A stretch of DNA of 64,000 nt, taken from Bradyrhizobium mercantei (GTDB lineage: Bacteria; Pseudomonadota; Alphaproteobacteria; Rhizobiales; Xanthobacteraceae). Position numbers and translations under genes: made by a program. A model generated the notes under the pieces. It was not told the origin of the DNA and made no database searches. It saw nothing but the letters and a program-made list of their open reading frames with translations. Shown in pieces: positions 43,328 through 51,757 of the stretch. Numbering within the stretch: the first letter of the stretch is position 1; the number at the start of each line of letters is the position of its first letter. The stretch is from the NCBI RefSeq assembly GCF_001982635.1, contig NZ_MKFI01000001.1, forward strand, positions 1,382,891 to 1,446,890, given 5' to 3'.

Positions 43328-44065
43328 CTACTCGCCGTCGTCGGCGCCGGCGTCGACCAGCGCTTGCAGCGACTCCGGCTTCAGCACGACGATCGCGCCA
43401 TGCTCGAGCCGGACCCAGCCGCGCGTGGCCCAGGCGCGGAGCTGCTTGTTGATGCTCTCGCGGGTCATGCCGACCATCTCGCTGATCTCCTGCTGGGTGA
43501 TCGAGATGGTGCGCCCCTGGGGCTTGTGCTTGTCGCTGAGGCGCAGCAGCGCGCTCGCGAGGCGGCCGGGCAGATCCTGCAGGATCACCTGCTCGACCTG
43601 ATCGCTGGTCCAGCGCAACCTCGCGCACAGCAGCTCGATGAACTTCATCGCCAGCGTCGGCTGGCTGCGCACGAACGGAATGAACTCGCGACGGTCGATG
43701 ACGAACAGCTCGCAATTGGTGTTGGCGGTGGCGTCCGCCGTCCGCGACAGGCCGTCAAGCAGCGCGATCTCGCCGAAGATCTCTCCCGCCTCGATCAGGT
43801 TCAGGATCGCGTTGCGACCATCCGGCGACGAGATGCTGATCTTCACCGTGCCCGAGATCACCGCAATCAGGCTGGTGCCCGGATCGCCCTTGGAAAAGAT
43901 CGTCGTGCCCCGCTTCAGCGTGGTGTGCTTGGCGTAGCGGCAGAGCTGATCGAATGCCTCGGGCTCGAGATCGGCGAAGTAAGGATGCTTGCGCAGCACC
44001 GACAGCTTGTTGTTCGTAAACGACGGTGCGCCGGCAGTTCGTTCTATGGGCGGCGCACCGGTCAT
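43328..44065 (-). CDS. Crp/Fnr family transcriptional regulator
   Basis: 245 residues from ATG 44065 (MTGAPPIERTAG); the frame is open to 44137 but that part has no family character. The cyclic-nucleotide-binding-like domain spans about residues 25-140: HTTLKRGTTIFSKGDPGTSLIAVISGTVKIS, then NLIEAGEIFGEIALLDGLSRTADATA, where the pocket has GEIALLDG and RTADA. The helix-turn-helix is ISITQQEISEMVGMTRESINKQLRAW. There are no N-terminal Cys residues for an Fe-S cluster, so it is not an FNR oxygen sensor; a cAMP-type effector is possible. A likely promoter is at 44152-44180. The GpdQ/CpdA-like phosphodiesterase gene lies just upstream. Confidence 0.9.
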   Translation of the reverse strand: MTGAPPIERTAGAPSFTNNKLSVLRKHPYFADLEPEAFDQLCRYAKHTTLKRGTTIFSKGDPGTSLIAVISGTVKISISSPDGRNAILNLIEAGEIFGEIALLDGLSRTADATANTNCELFVIDRREFIPFVRSQPTLAMKFIELLCARLRWTSDQVEQVILQDLPGRLASALLRLSDKHKPQGRTISITQQEISEMVGMTRESINKQLRAWATRGWVRLEHGAIVVLKPESLQALVDAGADDGE

Positions 44066-44151
44066 CGTGATCCAGACTGATTGTGTTGCGTTCAATCGGC
44101 CGCCAGCAAAGCGGACACCGACAAAGCCATCGCTCAATGAAAGCAGAGAGG

Positions 44152-44180
44152 ACTATAGCCCCGCCGGGGGCCTACAGCAA
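44152..44180 (-). promoter_or_regulatory. Candidate sigma70-type promoter of the Crp/Fnr gene
   Basis: Reading leftward, TTGCTG (44180-44175) and TATAGT (44157-44152) are separated by exactly 17 bp, close to the sigma70 consensus. Transcription would start near 44145, leaving an 80-nt leader before ATG 44065. The rest of the 295-bp gap up to 44361 shows nothing else I can name. Confidence 0.45.
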
Positions 44181-44360
44181 CAAAGGTCCGGGCCGGCCAA
44201 AACGGATAGAGGGCATCCAAGGTACAATTTGGAATAAATTCGTGCCTATGCAACGCGCAATTGTAAGGTATCGGGCTGTCCGTGATCCGGAATATCCGGG
44301 CCGGCCACGCCCATCTCGCCTGGCGAAAACCCATCTGCGTGAGGGGTCAACGCCGCCAAC

Positions 44361-45200
44361 TCACAGCAGCTTTCCGTCCGGCCCAAAGAACGGGTGCGGC
44401 CCGTCAAACTGACCGATCGGGACGTGGTGCGTGACCAACTGCCCAAAATCCTGGCCGGGAAACCATGTGTGCAAGTGGAACGCAGCCGGTTCCACCTTGA
44501 ACGATGGTTCGCGGAGCTGCCCGAGATCGAGGTCGACCGCATGGTTCGGCGCCGGGCACAAGGTCACGGGAATCCCGGCAAAGGTCGTCAGCATGGCCCG
44601 GTGGACGTGCCCGCAGCCGATCAACCGCACCCGCGGATGACGCCTGACGATTGCGGCCAACTCGTCGGCATTGAAAAGGTCCTGCCGGTCCATATGCCAG
44701 ATGCCGCCCTTGAAGGGCGGGTGATGCAGGAAAAGCAGCGCCGGCCGGTCAACTGCCGCCGCCAGCGCCGCGTCCAGCCATTGCAGCGTGGGCTCTTCGA
44801 GCATGCCGTGCGGCTTGCCGGCAACGCTTGAATCAAGCAGCAGCAGATCAACGCCATTGACCTCGATCTTCTGGTCGAGCGGTCCCGTTGCGCGAACATA
44901 GGGCGCGGCGGGAAACGCGGCGCGCATCCACTCACGCGAGTCGTGATTGCCGGGAACGCCGGCAAACGGGATGCGCAGCGGCGCGAGCAGTTGCTTGAGA
45001 TAATCGTATTCCTCGACCGACGGCGTATCGACGAGGTCGCCCGAGATGACGACGAAATCGGGTGCCGGCTCGAATGCATTGAGCGCGGCCACACAGCGTT
45101 CGAGCGCCTTGGCGGTATCGACCCGGCCATAGGCCAACGCGCCCGGCGGCTTGATGTGGAGGTCGGATATCTGGGCGATGAGGACCGGTTTCGACGGCAT
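44361..45200 (-). CDS. Metallophosphoesterase, GpdQ/CpdA-like phosphodiesterase
   Basis: 279 residues with all metal motifs of the class: D13-x-H15 (QISDLHI), G-D55 (VISGDLVD), G-N85-H86-D87 (PGNHD), H159-H160 (FLHHPP) and G-H198-x-H200 (GCGHVH). The spacing and the segment GALAYGRVDTAKALERCVAALN match GpdQ glycerophosphodiesterase and CpdA cAMP phosphodiesterase. Its gene starts 9 bp after an ABC-importer ATPase and is the last of that operon, favouring hydrolysis of an imported phosphodiester. Because a Crp/Fnr gene is next, a cAMP role cannot be excluded. Cytoplasmic; binuclear metal site. Confidence 0.88.
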   Translation of the reverse strand: MPSKPVLIAQISDLHIKPPGALAYGRVDTAKALERCVAALNAFEPAPDFVVISGDLVDTPSVEEYDYLKQLLAPLRIPFAGVPGNHDSREWMRAAFPAAPYVRATGPLDQKIEVNGVDLLLLDSSVAGKPHGMLEEPTLQWLDAALAAAVDRPALLFLHHPPFKGGIWHMDRQDLFNADELAAIVRRHPRVRLIGCGHVHRAMLTTFAGIPVTLCPAPNHAVDLDLGQLREPSFKVEPAAFHLHTWFPGQDFGQLVTHHVPIGQFDGPHPFFGPDGKLL

Positions 45201-45209
45201 CGATCAATC

Positions 45210-46268
45210 TCAGGGTTCGGAAGGCAGAAGACGAACAGCGTCGGCCGCGATCGAAAGCCCTATTCGATCACCGACTTTGGCTTGAATTGTGTTGGGCACG
45301 TCGACATTGAGCGGCTTGCTCGATGCGCCGCTCACGACAATGCGCTGCCGGTCGCCGATGAAACTGACGGAATCGACAATGCCCGAGAGCGGCCCTGCCC
45401 CGGCGTCCGTCACACGAATGGTTTCGGGACGGATCATCACGGTCGCATTCGCAGCCGTCGCGCTTCCCTCGATCGGCAGCCGTCCGCCGGGCAGCATCAT
45501 GACGCCGCTCTCGATCGGAGCTTCGACGATGTTGGCCGCTCCGATGAATTCCGCCACGAAGCGATCCTTCGGCGCGAAATAGACCTCGCGCGGCGTGCCG
45601 ATCTGCGCGATCGCACCTTTCCGCATCACGACAATCCGGTCGCCCAATTCCATCGCTTCGGCCTGATCGTGCGTGACATAGATCGCCGTGATTCCAAGCG
45701 CTCGCAACAGCCGGTTGAGCTCGCTCCGCAGCCGGTCCCGCAGGGCGGCGTCAAGAGCTGTCAGGGGCTCGTCGAGCAGCAATATTCCGGGCCGGATTGC
45801 GACGGCACGCGCCAATGCCACGCGCTGCCGCTGGCCGCCCGAAAGCTGGTCGATGCGGCGGTTCTCCAATCCCGTGATGTTGGTGAGCGCCACCAGCTCG
45901 GCGACGCGCGCGGCGCGTTCGCTCTTGGCAACGCCACGGATCTTCAGCCCGTAGGCGATATTGTCCGCCACCGTCATGTTGGGGAACAGGGCGTAAGACT
46001 GGAACACCATCCCGACATTGCGCCGCTCGATCGGGACCGTGGTCATGTCCTTGCCGTCAAACAGGACCCTGCCGCCGGCATCCGGCAATTCAAGGCCCGC
46101 GATGATGCGCAGCATCGTCGTCTTGCCGCAGCCGGATGGGCCAAGCAGCACCAGCGTCTCGCCGCGCGCGATGTCGAGCGTTGCGGGATCCAGCGCGCGC
46201 GTGCCGTCGGCAAAGGTTTTGCCGCAGGCCTCGATCCGAACCGCTGCACCGTGCCCCGCCGTACTCAT
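45210..46268 (-). CDS. ABC transporter ATP-binding protein (FbpC/PotA/PhnT-like)
   Basis: 352 residues from ATG 46268, inside an ATGA overlap with the permease gene. Walker A GPSGCGKT (residues 43-50), Q-loop Gln90, signature LSGGQ (142-146), Walker B LLLDEP (163-168) and switch His in YVTHDQAEAM are all intact. The C-terminal third holds a TOBE domain (NATVMIRPETIRVTD), typical of importers for polyamine, ferric iron, sulfate or phosphonate. It powers the two permeases encoded immediately upstream. Followed after 9 bp by the phosphodiesterase gene. Confidence 0.94.
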   Translation of the reverse strand: MSTAGHGAAVRIEACGKTFADGTRALDPATLDIARGETLVLLGPSGCGKTTMLRIIAGLELPDAGGRVLFDGKDMTTVPIERRNVGMVFQSYALFPNMTVADNIAYGLKIRGVAKSERAARVAELVALTNITGLENRRIDQLSGGQRQRVALARAVAIRPGILLLDEPLTALDAALRDRLRSELNRLLRALGITAIYVTHDQAEAMELGDRIVVMRKGAIAQIGTPREVYFAPKDRFVAEFIGAANIVEAPIESGVMMLPGGRLPIEGSATAANATVMIRPETIRVTDAGAGPLSGIVDSVSFIGDRQRIVVSGASSKPLNVDVPNTIQAKVGDRIGLSIAADAVRLLPSEP

Positions 46269-47050
46269 CGCTTTTGATCCCTGTCGGCCAAGAGCTGCAT
46301 CGCAACCAGCAGCGGAATGATCATCACGAAGAAGATCAGCGTGTAGGCCGAGGCCACCTCGAGCCGCATCGAGGCGTAGCTGTCGGCGAGCCCGATCGGC
46401 AATGTCTTCGTCAATGGCGTATGCAGCATCCAGGTCAGATTGAATTCGCCGAGCGAGAGCGTCACCACCATCAGCGCGCCGGCCAGAATTCCCGGCAGCG
46501 CATTGGGCACGATCACATCGCAGAAACGCCGCCACGGCGAGGCGCCCAGCGAGGCGGCGCCCTCGTCGAGCGTCCTGATGTCCACGGTGGCAAACACCGC
46601 CATCACCGACCGCACCATGAACGGCATGGTGAAGATCACGTGGCCGACCAGGATGAACAGCCAGGACCGGCGGAAATCGCCGAAGCTGCCATAGGCGAGC
46701 AACAGCGCCAGCGCGATCGCAAGCCCGGGGATCGCCAAAGGCAGCGTGATGATCTCCTCGACGATCCGGGCAAGCCGGCCTCCGCGGGTATGAAGGGCGT
46801 AGGCTGCGGGAACACCCGCAAGCAGCGTGACGGCGAGCGTCGCGAAGGCGATCACGAAGGAGAGCAGAATGGTGCCGGCATAGAGCTCCCAGACCTGCGC
46901 GACCCATTGCAGCGTCACGCCGGACTGGATGCCGCGGAAATAATTGACGGTGACGCCGGCGGAGATCGAAAGCCCTGCGGGCACCACCAGGAATGCCGCG
47001 ACGAGCAGCGTGAAGACGAACTGGCTGGCGAAGATCAGGCGATCGCGCAT
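46265..47050 (-). CDS. ABC transporter permease (second of pair)
   Basis: 261 residues, six hydrophobic spans, beginning LIFASQFVFTLLVAAFLVVPAGLSI. The cytoplasmic EAA loop that docks on the ATPase reads TLDEGAASLGASPWRRFCDVIVPNALPGI. Size and EAA motif place it in the PotC/FbpB/PhnV group. The gap to the preceding permease is 4 bp, and it overlaps the ATPase start by 4 bp. Confidence 0.9.
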   Translation of the reverse strand: MRDRLIFASQFVFTLLVAAFLVVPAGLSISAGVTVNYFRGIQSGVTLQWVAQVWELYAGTILLSFVIAFATLAVTLLAGVPAAYALHTRGGRLARIVEEIITLPLAIPGLAIALALLLAYGSFGDFRRSWLFILVGHVIFTMPFMVRSVMAVFATVDIRTLDEGAASLGASPWRRFCDVIVPNALPGILAGALMVVTLSLGEFNLTWMLHTPLTKTLPIGLADSYASMRLEVASAYTLIFFVMIIPLLVAMQLLADRDQKR

Positions 47051-47054
47051 GCTT

Positions 47055-47870
47055 TCACCCGGCCGCCGCGACGGCGCTGCCGCTGAACGTGCGGGCGAGC
47101 GCCAGGATGAGCCAGGTGATCAGGCCGAGCCCGACCGACAGCGCCGCGGACGTCGCGAAATTGGCGGCCAGCGTGAACTCGGTGTAGATCAGCATCGGCA
47201 GCACGTCGATGTTCGTCGCCAGCGTGAAGGCGGTACCGAAAGCGCCCATCGCAGTTGCAAACGCGATCGCGCCGGACGCGACGAATGCCGGCGCCAGCGC
47301 CGGCAGCACGACGTCACGCTGGACCGCCCAGGGGCTGGCGCCAAGCGAACGCGCGGCTTCCTCCAGACCGACATCGAGCTTCTGCACCGCCGCCATGATG
47401 GTGAGGATCACGCGCGGGATCGAGAAGTAGAGATAGCCCAGGAAGAGCCCGTAGATCGAATAGGCGAACACGAACTTCTCGCCGAAGATCCGGTTCGAAA
47501 GATCGCCGATCAGCCCTTGGCGCCCTGCCAGCAGGATGATCATGAAGCCGACCACCACGCCGGGAAACGCCAACGGAAAGGTCAGCATCGCGATCAGCAC
47601 GGCCCGCCCGGGAAAGCGGTGCCGTTGCAGAAACATTCCGGCGATCGTCGCCACGATCAGGGTGACGATGGTGGTTGCCGCCGCCAGCAGCACGGTGTTG
47701 ATCAGCGTCGCGCGATAGCGGCCTTCGGTCAGGATCGCGAGATATCCGGCGAGCCCGTGCGGCCCCTCGGCGCCAGCGACCACGAGGCGCGCCATCGGCA
47801 GCAGGAAGAATGCCGTGGTCACGACCGCAAGCGGCAGCAGGCAGAGCCAGACGAAGGATTTTTGCGACAT
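47055..47870 (-). CDS. ABC transporter permease (first of pair)
   Basis: 271 residues, six hydrophobic spans beginning FVWLCLLPLAVVTTAFFLLPMARLV. The EAA loop is LDVGLEEAARSLGASPWAVQRDVVLPALAPA. It is the PotB/PhnU-type partner of the next permease. It lies 38 bp after the binding-protein gene in a typical receptor, permease, permease, ATPase order. Confidence 0.9.
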   Translation of the reverse strand: MSQKSFVWLCLLPLAVVTTAFFLLPMARLVVAGAEGPHGLAGYLAILTEGRYRATLINTVLLAAATTIVTLIVATIAGMFLQRHRFPGRAVLIAMLTFPLAFPGVVVGFMIILLAGRQGLIGDLSNRIFGEKFVFAYSIYGLFLGYLYFSIPRVILTIMAAVQKLDVGLEEAARSLGASPWAVQRDVVLPALAPAFVASGAIAFATAMGAFGTAFTLATNIDVLPMLIYTEFTLAANFATSAALSVGLGLITWLILALARTFSGSAVAAAG

Positions 47871-47908
47871 CGGAAGAATGGTGCCCCAGCAAGGGGCACC
47901 ATATTGCC

Positions 47909-48916
47909 TCAGCGAACCTCGGCGAGATAGCGGTCGACGAAGGCTTTTTGCACGTTTTCCATCTCGCCCCAGTCGACGCTCTTGGCGCGGGCGTAGTCGC
48001 TGTCGGGGAGGAATTTGCCCTTCACGGCAGCCGGCAGTTCGATCGGGCGGGCCGGCCGCAGATAGGCATTGGTCCAGATCGCCTGCCCCTTGTCGGACAA
48101 GAGATAGTCCATCACCTTCTTGGCCTTCTCCTTGTCGGGCGCGTTCTTCACGAGACCGACGACATAGGGAAACACCACCGACCCCTCGCAGGGAATCACG
48201 AACTCGAAGTTGCCCTTCTCCGAATATTTCGCGCGGTAGGCGTTGAAGTCGTAGTCGAACAGGATCGGCATCTCACCGGAGACGACGCGGGCATACGACG
48301 TCTGCTTGGGCACGATCGGATCGTTCTTGCGCAATTCCTTGAAGAAGGTGATCGCCGGATCGAAATTGGTGGGCGAGCCGCCCAGCGCCAGATTGACGGC
48401 AACCGCGCCGACATAGCCGACGGCCGCCGACGACGGATCGAGGTAGCCGACCATCCCCTTGTAGTCGGGCTTCAGGAGGTCCTTCCAGCAGGCCGGCACC
48501 GGCTTGCCGCCGAGCGCGTCCTTGTTCACGAACAGGCCGAGCGTTCCGGAGTGGATCGTGGTCCAGTAGCCATCGGGATCCTTGAGGCCGGCGGGGACCT
48601 GGTCCCAATGCGCCGGCTTGTAGGGCTCGAGCGCGTCCTGGGCCTTGGCCTTCATGCCGAAGGTGACGCCGAAATAGCCGATGTCGCCGACCGGATTGCT
48701 CTTCTCGGCCAGGATCTGGGCAAGCGCCTGGCCGGAATTCTTGTTGTCATGCGGGATGTCGTAGTTGAGGTCCGCCTTGATCGCCTTCAGCATCGAGGCC
48801 CAATCCGCCCATTCCGGCGGGCAATTGTAGCAGATCACGTCCGCCGCCCTGGCGGATTGCCACGGCGCGATCAGCGTCAGCGCCAGCAACGCTAGGACAA
48901 GGCGAACGGTCTTCAT
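47909..48916 (-). CDS. ABC transporter periplasmic binding protein (ferric/phosphonate-type)
   Basis: 335 residues from ATG 48916, preceded by GGGAGGCTC read on the minus strand. Sec signal peptide VRLVLALLALTLIAPWQSARA with cleavage before ADVICYN. Two cysteines follow almost at once (CYNC), possibly a disulfide. Further features are SGQALAQILAEKSNPVGDIGYFG, TTIHSGTLGLFVNKDALGG and VVSGEMPILFDYDFNAYRAKY, as in type 1 receptors for iron or 2-aminoethylphosphonate. It heads the operon that ends in a GpdQ-like phosphodiesterase, so a phosphodiester or phosphonate ligand is my best guess. Confidence 0.87.
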   Translation of the reverse strand: MKTVRLVLALLALTLIAPWQSARAADVICYNCPPEWADWASMLKAIKADLNYDIPHDNKNSGQALAQILAEKSNPVGDIGYFGVTFGMKAKAQDALEPYKPAHWDQVPAGLKDPDGYWTTIHSGTLGLFVNKDALGGKPVPACWKDLLKPDYKGMVGYLDPSSAAVGYVGAVAVNLALGGSPTNFDPAITFFKELRKNDPIVPKQTSYARVVSGEMPILFDYDFNAYRAKYSEKGNFEFVIPCEGSVVFPYVVGLVKNAPDKEKAKKVMDYLLSDKGQAIWTNAYLRPARPIELPAAVKGKFLPDSDYARAKSVDWGEMENVQKAFVDRYLAEVR

Positions 48917-49109
48917 GGGAGGCTCCGGTCTGGGAGGATGCAATGCGGATTTCAACATCAACCGGGCGACCAAGTATAGGCCGCGTATGAAGGTTTTGCG
49001 ACGCGCTTGCTGCCGTGCAGCAAATGCAGCGGCCCCCGACGCCAACGAGCGGATGCTCGCGAGGGCCGGTCGTTTCGCGCTAGGCTATCAACCAAGAGAG
49101 GAAGCGCCC

Positions 49110-50264
49110 ATGTACCAGCCGCCCGGCGTCAAAACATCGCCCGATCTTCCCGTCCCCGACCTGATGAAAGCCTGGGTCCTTGGTGACCCCGACCAGCTCC
49201 AGCTCCGCGAAAAGCCGACGCCGGTGCCATCGCGTGCCGAGGTGCTGGTCCGCATCGATGCGGTTGCGATCTGCGCCACCGATCTCGAGATCATCCATGC
49301 CGGATCGCCGGCCAGCATTCAGGGCGGCGCGCCCTTCAACAAGAACTTCACGCCGGGGCACGAATACATGGGCACGGTTGCCGCGCTCGGCCCCGACGTC
49401 GACGAGTTCAGGATCGGCGAACGGGTCAGCGTCGAGATCCACGCCGGTTGCGGCCAATGCAAACGCTGCCGTCAGGGCATGTACACGTCCTGCCTCAACT
49501 ATGGAAAGCCGGAAAAGGGTCACCGCGCCAACGGCTTTACGACTGACGGCGGATTCGCGGAATACGCGATCAACCACATCAACACGCTGGCGCGCGTACC
49601 GGACACCATGAGCGACGCTGAAGCGACGCTCGTGGTGACGGCCGGGACATCGATGTATGGCTTGACGGAGTTGGGGGGATTGGTGGCCGGCGAGAGTGTC
49701 GTGGTGATCGGCCCGGGGCCGATCGGACTTCTCGCAGTTGCTGTGGCCAAGGCGCTTGGCGCAAGCCCGGTCATCCTGACCGGAACGCGCAACAAGCGGC
49801 TGGCGATCGGCGGGGAGCTGGGGGCCGACCGCGTCATCAACATCAACGACGAAGACGCCGTCGAGGTCGTGAAGCAACTAACAGGGGGGATCGGTGCAGA
49901 CTATGTCCTCGAATGTGCCGGCACCGAAGCGACACTCAACCAGGCCATTCACATGACCAATCGCGGCGGCAAGATCTGTCTGGCCGCCTTCCCTCATGAG
50001 GCCGCGACGCTGGACATCGCCCACCTCGTTCGAAACAACATCTACGCTTATGGGATCCGCGGCGAAGGCCGCAGCGCAACTCACCGCGCCATGGAATTGA
50101 TGGCAGCCAAGCGGTTCGACGCCACCAGGATCCACACGCATACGTTTCCGCTGGGTGATCTGCCGACGGCACTCAGATATGCTCGGGACCGCGTCGATGA
50201 CGCGATCAAGGTCGTTGTCACCAATCGCAGGGCCGACGCGATGATCGCGAGCGCCGCGGAATAG
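49110..50264 (+). CDS. Zinc-dependent medium-chain alcohol/polyol dehydrogenase
   Basis: 384 residues from ATG 49110, which has GAGAGGAAG upstream. Catalytic zinc ligands are Cys55 (AICATD) and His84-Glu85 (PGHEYMG). The structural zinc site is Cys114-x2-Cys117-x2-Cys120-x7-Cys128 in GCGQCKRCRQGMYTSC. The NAD(P) fold has IGPGPIG near 200-206, and GTRNKRLAIG after the second strand. It probably oxidises a sec-alcohol or polyol such as threonine, sorbitol or an aromatic alcohol. It is divergent from the binding-protein gene (193 bp) and convergent with livF (13 bp), so it is likely its own unit. Link to the island on its right is unproven. Confidence 0.92.
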   Translation: MYQPPGVKTSPDLPVPDLMKAWVLGDPDQLQLREKPTPVPSRAEVLVRIDAVAICATDLEIIHAGSPASIQGGAPFNKNFTPGHEYMGTVAALGPDVDEFRIGERVSVEIHAGCGQCKRCRQGMYTSCLNYGKPEKGHRANGFTTDGGFAEYAINHINTLARVPDTMSDAEATLVVTAGTSMYGLTELGGLVAGESVVVIGPGPIGLLAVAVAKALGASPVILTGTRNKRLAIGGELGADRVININDEDAVEVVKQLTGGIGADYVLECAGTEATLNQAIHMTNRGGKICLAAFPHEAATLDIAHLVRNNIYAYGIRGEGRSATHRAMELMAAKRFDATRIHTHTFPLGDLPTALRYARDRVDDAIKVVVTNRRADAMIASAAE

Positions 50265-50277
50265 ACGAGCGTCCCGT

Positions 50278-50982
50278 TCACACCGAACAATAGCGCTCCT
50301 TGATCTCGTCATCGGCCAGCAACGCTTGCGCCGACGCCTGGTGCACCACCGACCCCTGATCCAGCACGTAGGCTCGATCGGCGATACCAAGCGCGAGCTC
50401 AACGTTCTGCTCGACCAGCAGAACCGTCGTCCCCTGCGCCTTCATGCTGCGGAACAGCTCGAACATCTCGTCGACCAGCACCGGCATGATGCCCTCCGAG
50501 GGTTCATCCAGCATGATCAGGTCGGGCTTTGCGATCATCGCCCGCGCGATCGCCAGCATCTGCTGCTCCCCGCCGGACATCGTGACGGCCTCCTGGTCCA
50601 TGCGCTCGGCCAATCGCGGGAAAATCACGGCGATTTCGTCGACCAGCTCGGCTTCCCGCTTCTTCTCCCTCGATGCGACCAGCCCGAGCCGCAGATTCTC
50701 CCGCACGGTCAGGCCCTGCACAATCCGCCGCTCCTCCGGCACGTAGGCCAGTCCCAACGCGAAGCGCACATGCGCCGGCTGGCGCAGCAGCTCCTCACCC
50801 TTGAAGGTGACCGAGCCGCGCGCCCGCCCCATCAGCCCCATGATCGACTTCAGCGTCGTCGTCTTGCCGGCCCCGTTGCGGCCGATCAGACAGACGATTT
50901 CGCCTTTCGTGACCTCGAGACTGATGTCCTGCAGCGCGTGGCTTGCGCCATACCAGGCATTGAGCTTGCTGATCTGCAGCAT
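50278..50982 (-). CDS. livF: LIV-type ABC transporter ATP-binding protein LivF
   Basis: 234 residues from ATG 50982, four bases after the livG stop with GGGAG upstream; a TTG at 51006 would overlap livG. ISKLNAWYGASHALQDISLEV is the LivF start, with Walker A GRNGAGKT, signature MSGGEQQML, Walker B LIMLDEPSEG and VLLVEQN carrying the switch region. The short C-terminus and the YVPEERRIVQGLTV stretch separate it from LivG. It is the last of an eight-gene operon that begins with a molybdenum hydroxylase, so the import substrate is probably the hydroxylase substrate rather than branched-chain amino acids. Confidence 0.93.
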   Translation of the reverse strand: MLQISKLNAWYGASHALQDISLEVTKGEIVCLIGRNGAGKTTTLKSIMGLMGRARGSVTFKGEELLRQPAHVRFALGLAYVPEERRIVQGLTVRENLRLGLVASREKKREAELVDEIAVIFPRLAERMDQEAVTMSGGEQQMLAIARAMIAKPDLIMLDEPSEGIMPVLVDEMFELFRSMKAQGTTVLLVEQNVELALGIADRAYVLDQGSVVHQASAQALLADDEIKERYCSV

Positions 50983-50986
50983 GCCG

Positions 50987-51757
50987 TCAGTGCTCCCGCT
51001 GGCCAAGATAGACCCGCTTCACCGCCTCGTTCTGCCGGACCTCCTGTGGCGTGCCCTCGGCCAGCAACTCTCCGTGGTGCAGCACGAGGATGCGATCGCT
51101 GATCCCGAGCACCAGCTTCATCTTGTGCTCGACCAGGATGACCGTTCGCTCTTTTGCAAGCTTCACGATCAGATCCATCATGGTTCGGGTTTCTTCCGGG
51201 CTCATGCCGGCCGTCGGCTCGTCCAGCAGCAGCAAACGCGGTTGGCTCGCAAGCGCCATGCCGATCTCCAGCGCCCGCTGCTCACCATGCGCCAACGTCT
51301 TGGCCGCGCGTTCCCGGGACTCCCACAGCCCGACCAGCGCCAGCAGTTCGTCCGCCCGCTCGACAAGTTCGGTCAACCGCGCACGTGGGCGCCAGATGTC
51401 GTATCGCGACACCAGGGCCTGCAGGCCGACCCGGATGTTCTCTCGCGTCGTGAGTTGGGGAAACACGCTGGTGATCTGAAACGATTTTGCGATCCCCATG
51501 TGCGCAAAGCGATGCTGCGGCAGGCCGGTGACATCCTTGCCCTCGAATTCAACACTGCCCTTTGTTGGAGGAAAGGCGCCGCACAGCAAATTGAAATAGG
51601 TGCTCTTTCCAGCCCCGTTCGGACCAATGATGGAGGTGATCGCTCCCCTGGAGAACTCGGCCGAGATATTGTTGAGCGCGACGAACTTCCCGAACGTCTT
51701 GCCGACGCCCCGGGTGCGCAGAATGATTTCTTTCGATTGGCCCTCTGCGGCGCTCAT
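50987..51757 (-). CDS. livG: LIV-type ABC transporter ATP-binding protein LivG
   Basis: 256 residues from ATG 51757, in an ATGA overlap with livM. Walker A GPNGAGKS, then FNLLCGAFPPTKGSVEFEG, TSVFPQLTTRENIRVGLQALVSR, and the signature loop, which here is LAHGEQRALEI rather than LSxGxQ, a common LivG form. Walker B LLLLDEPTAGMSPEE and switch His in LVEHKM follow. It pairs with LivF on the LivHM permeases. Confidence 0.94.
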   Translation of the reverse strand: MSAAEGQSKEIILRTRGVGKTFGKFVALNNISAEFSRGAITSIIGPNGAGKSTYFNLLCGAFPPTKGSVEFEGKDVTGLPQHRFAHMGIAKSFQITSVFPQLTTRENIRVGLQALVSRYDIWRPRARLTELVERADELLALVGLWESRERAAKTLAHGEQRALEIGMALASQPRLLLLDEPTAGMSPEETRTMMDLIVKLAKERTVILVEHKMKLVLGISDRILVLHHGELLAEGTPQEVRQNEAVKRVYLGQREH

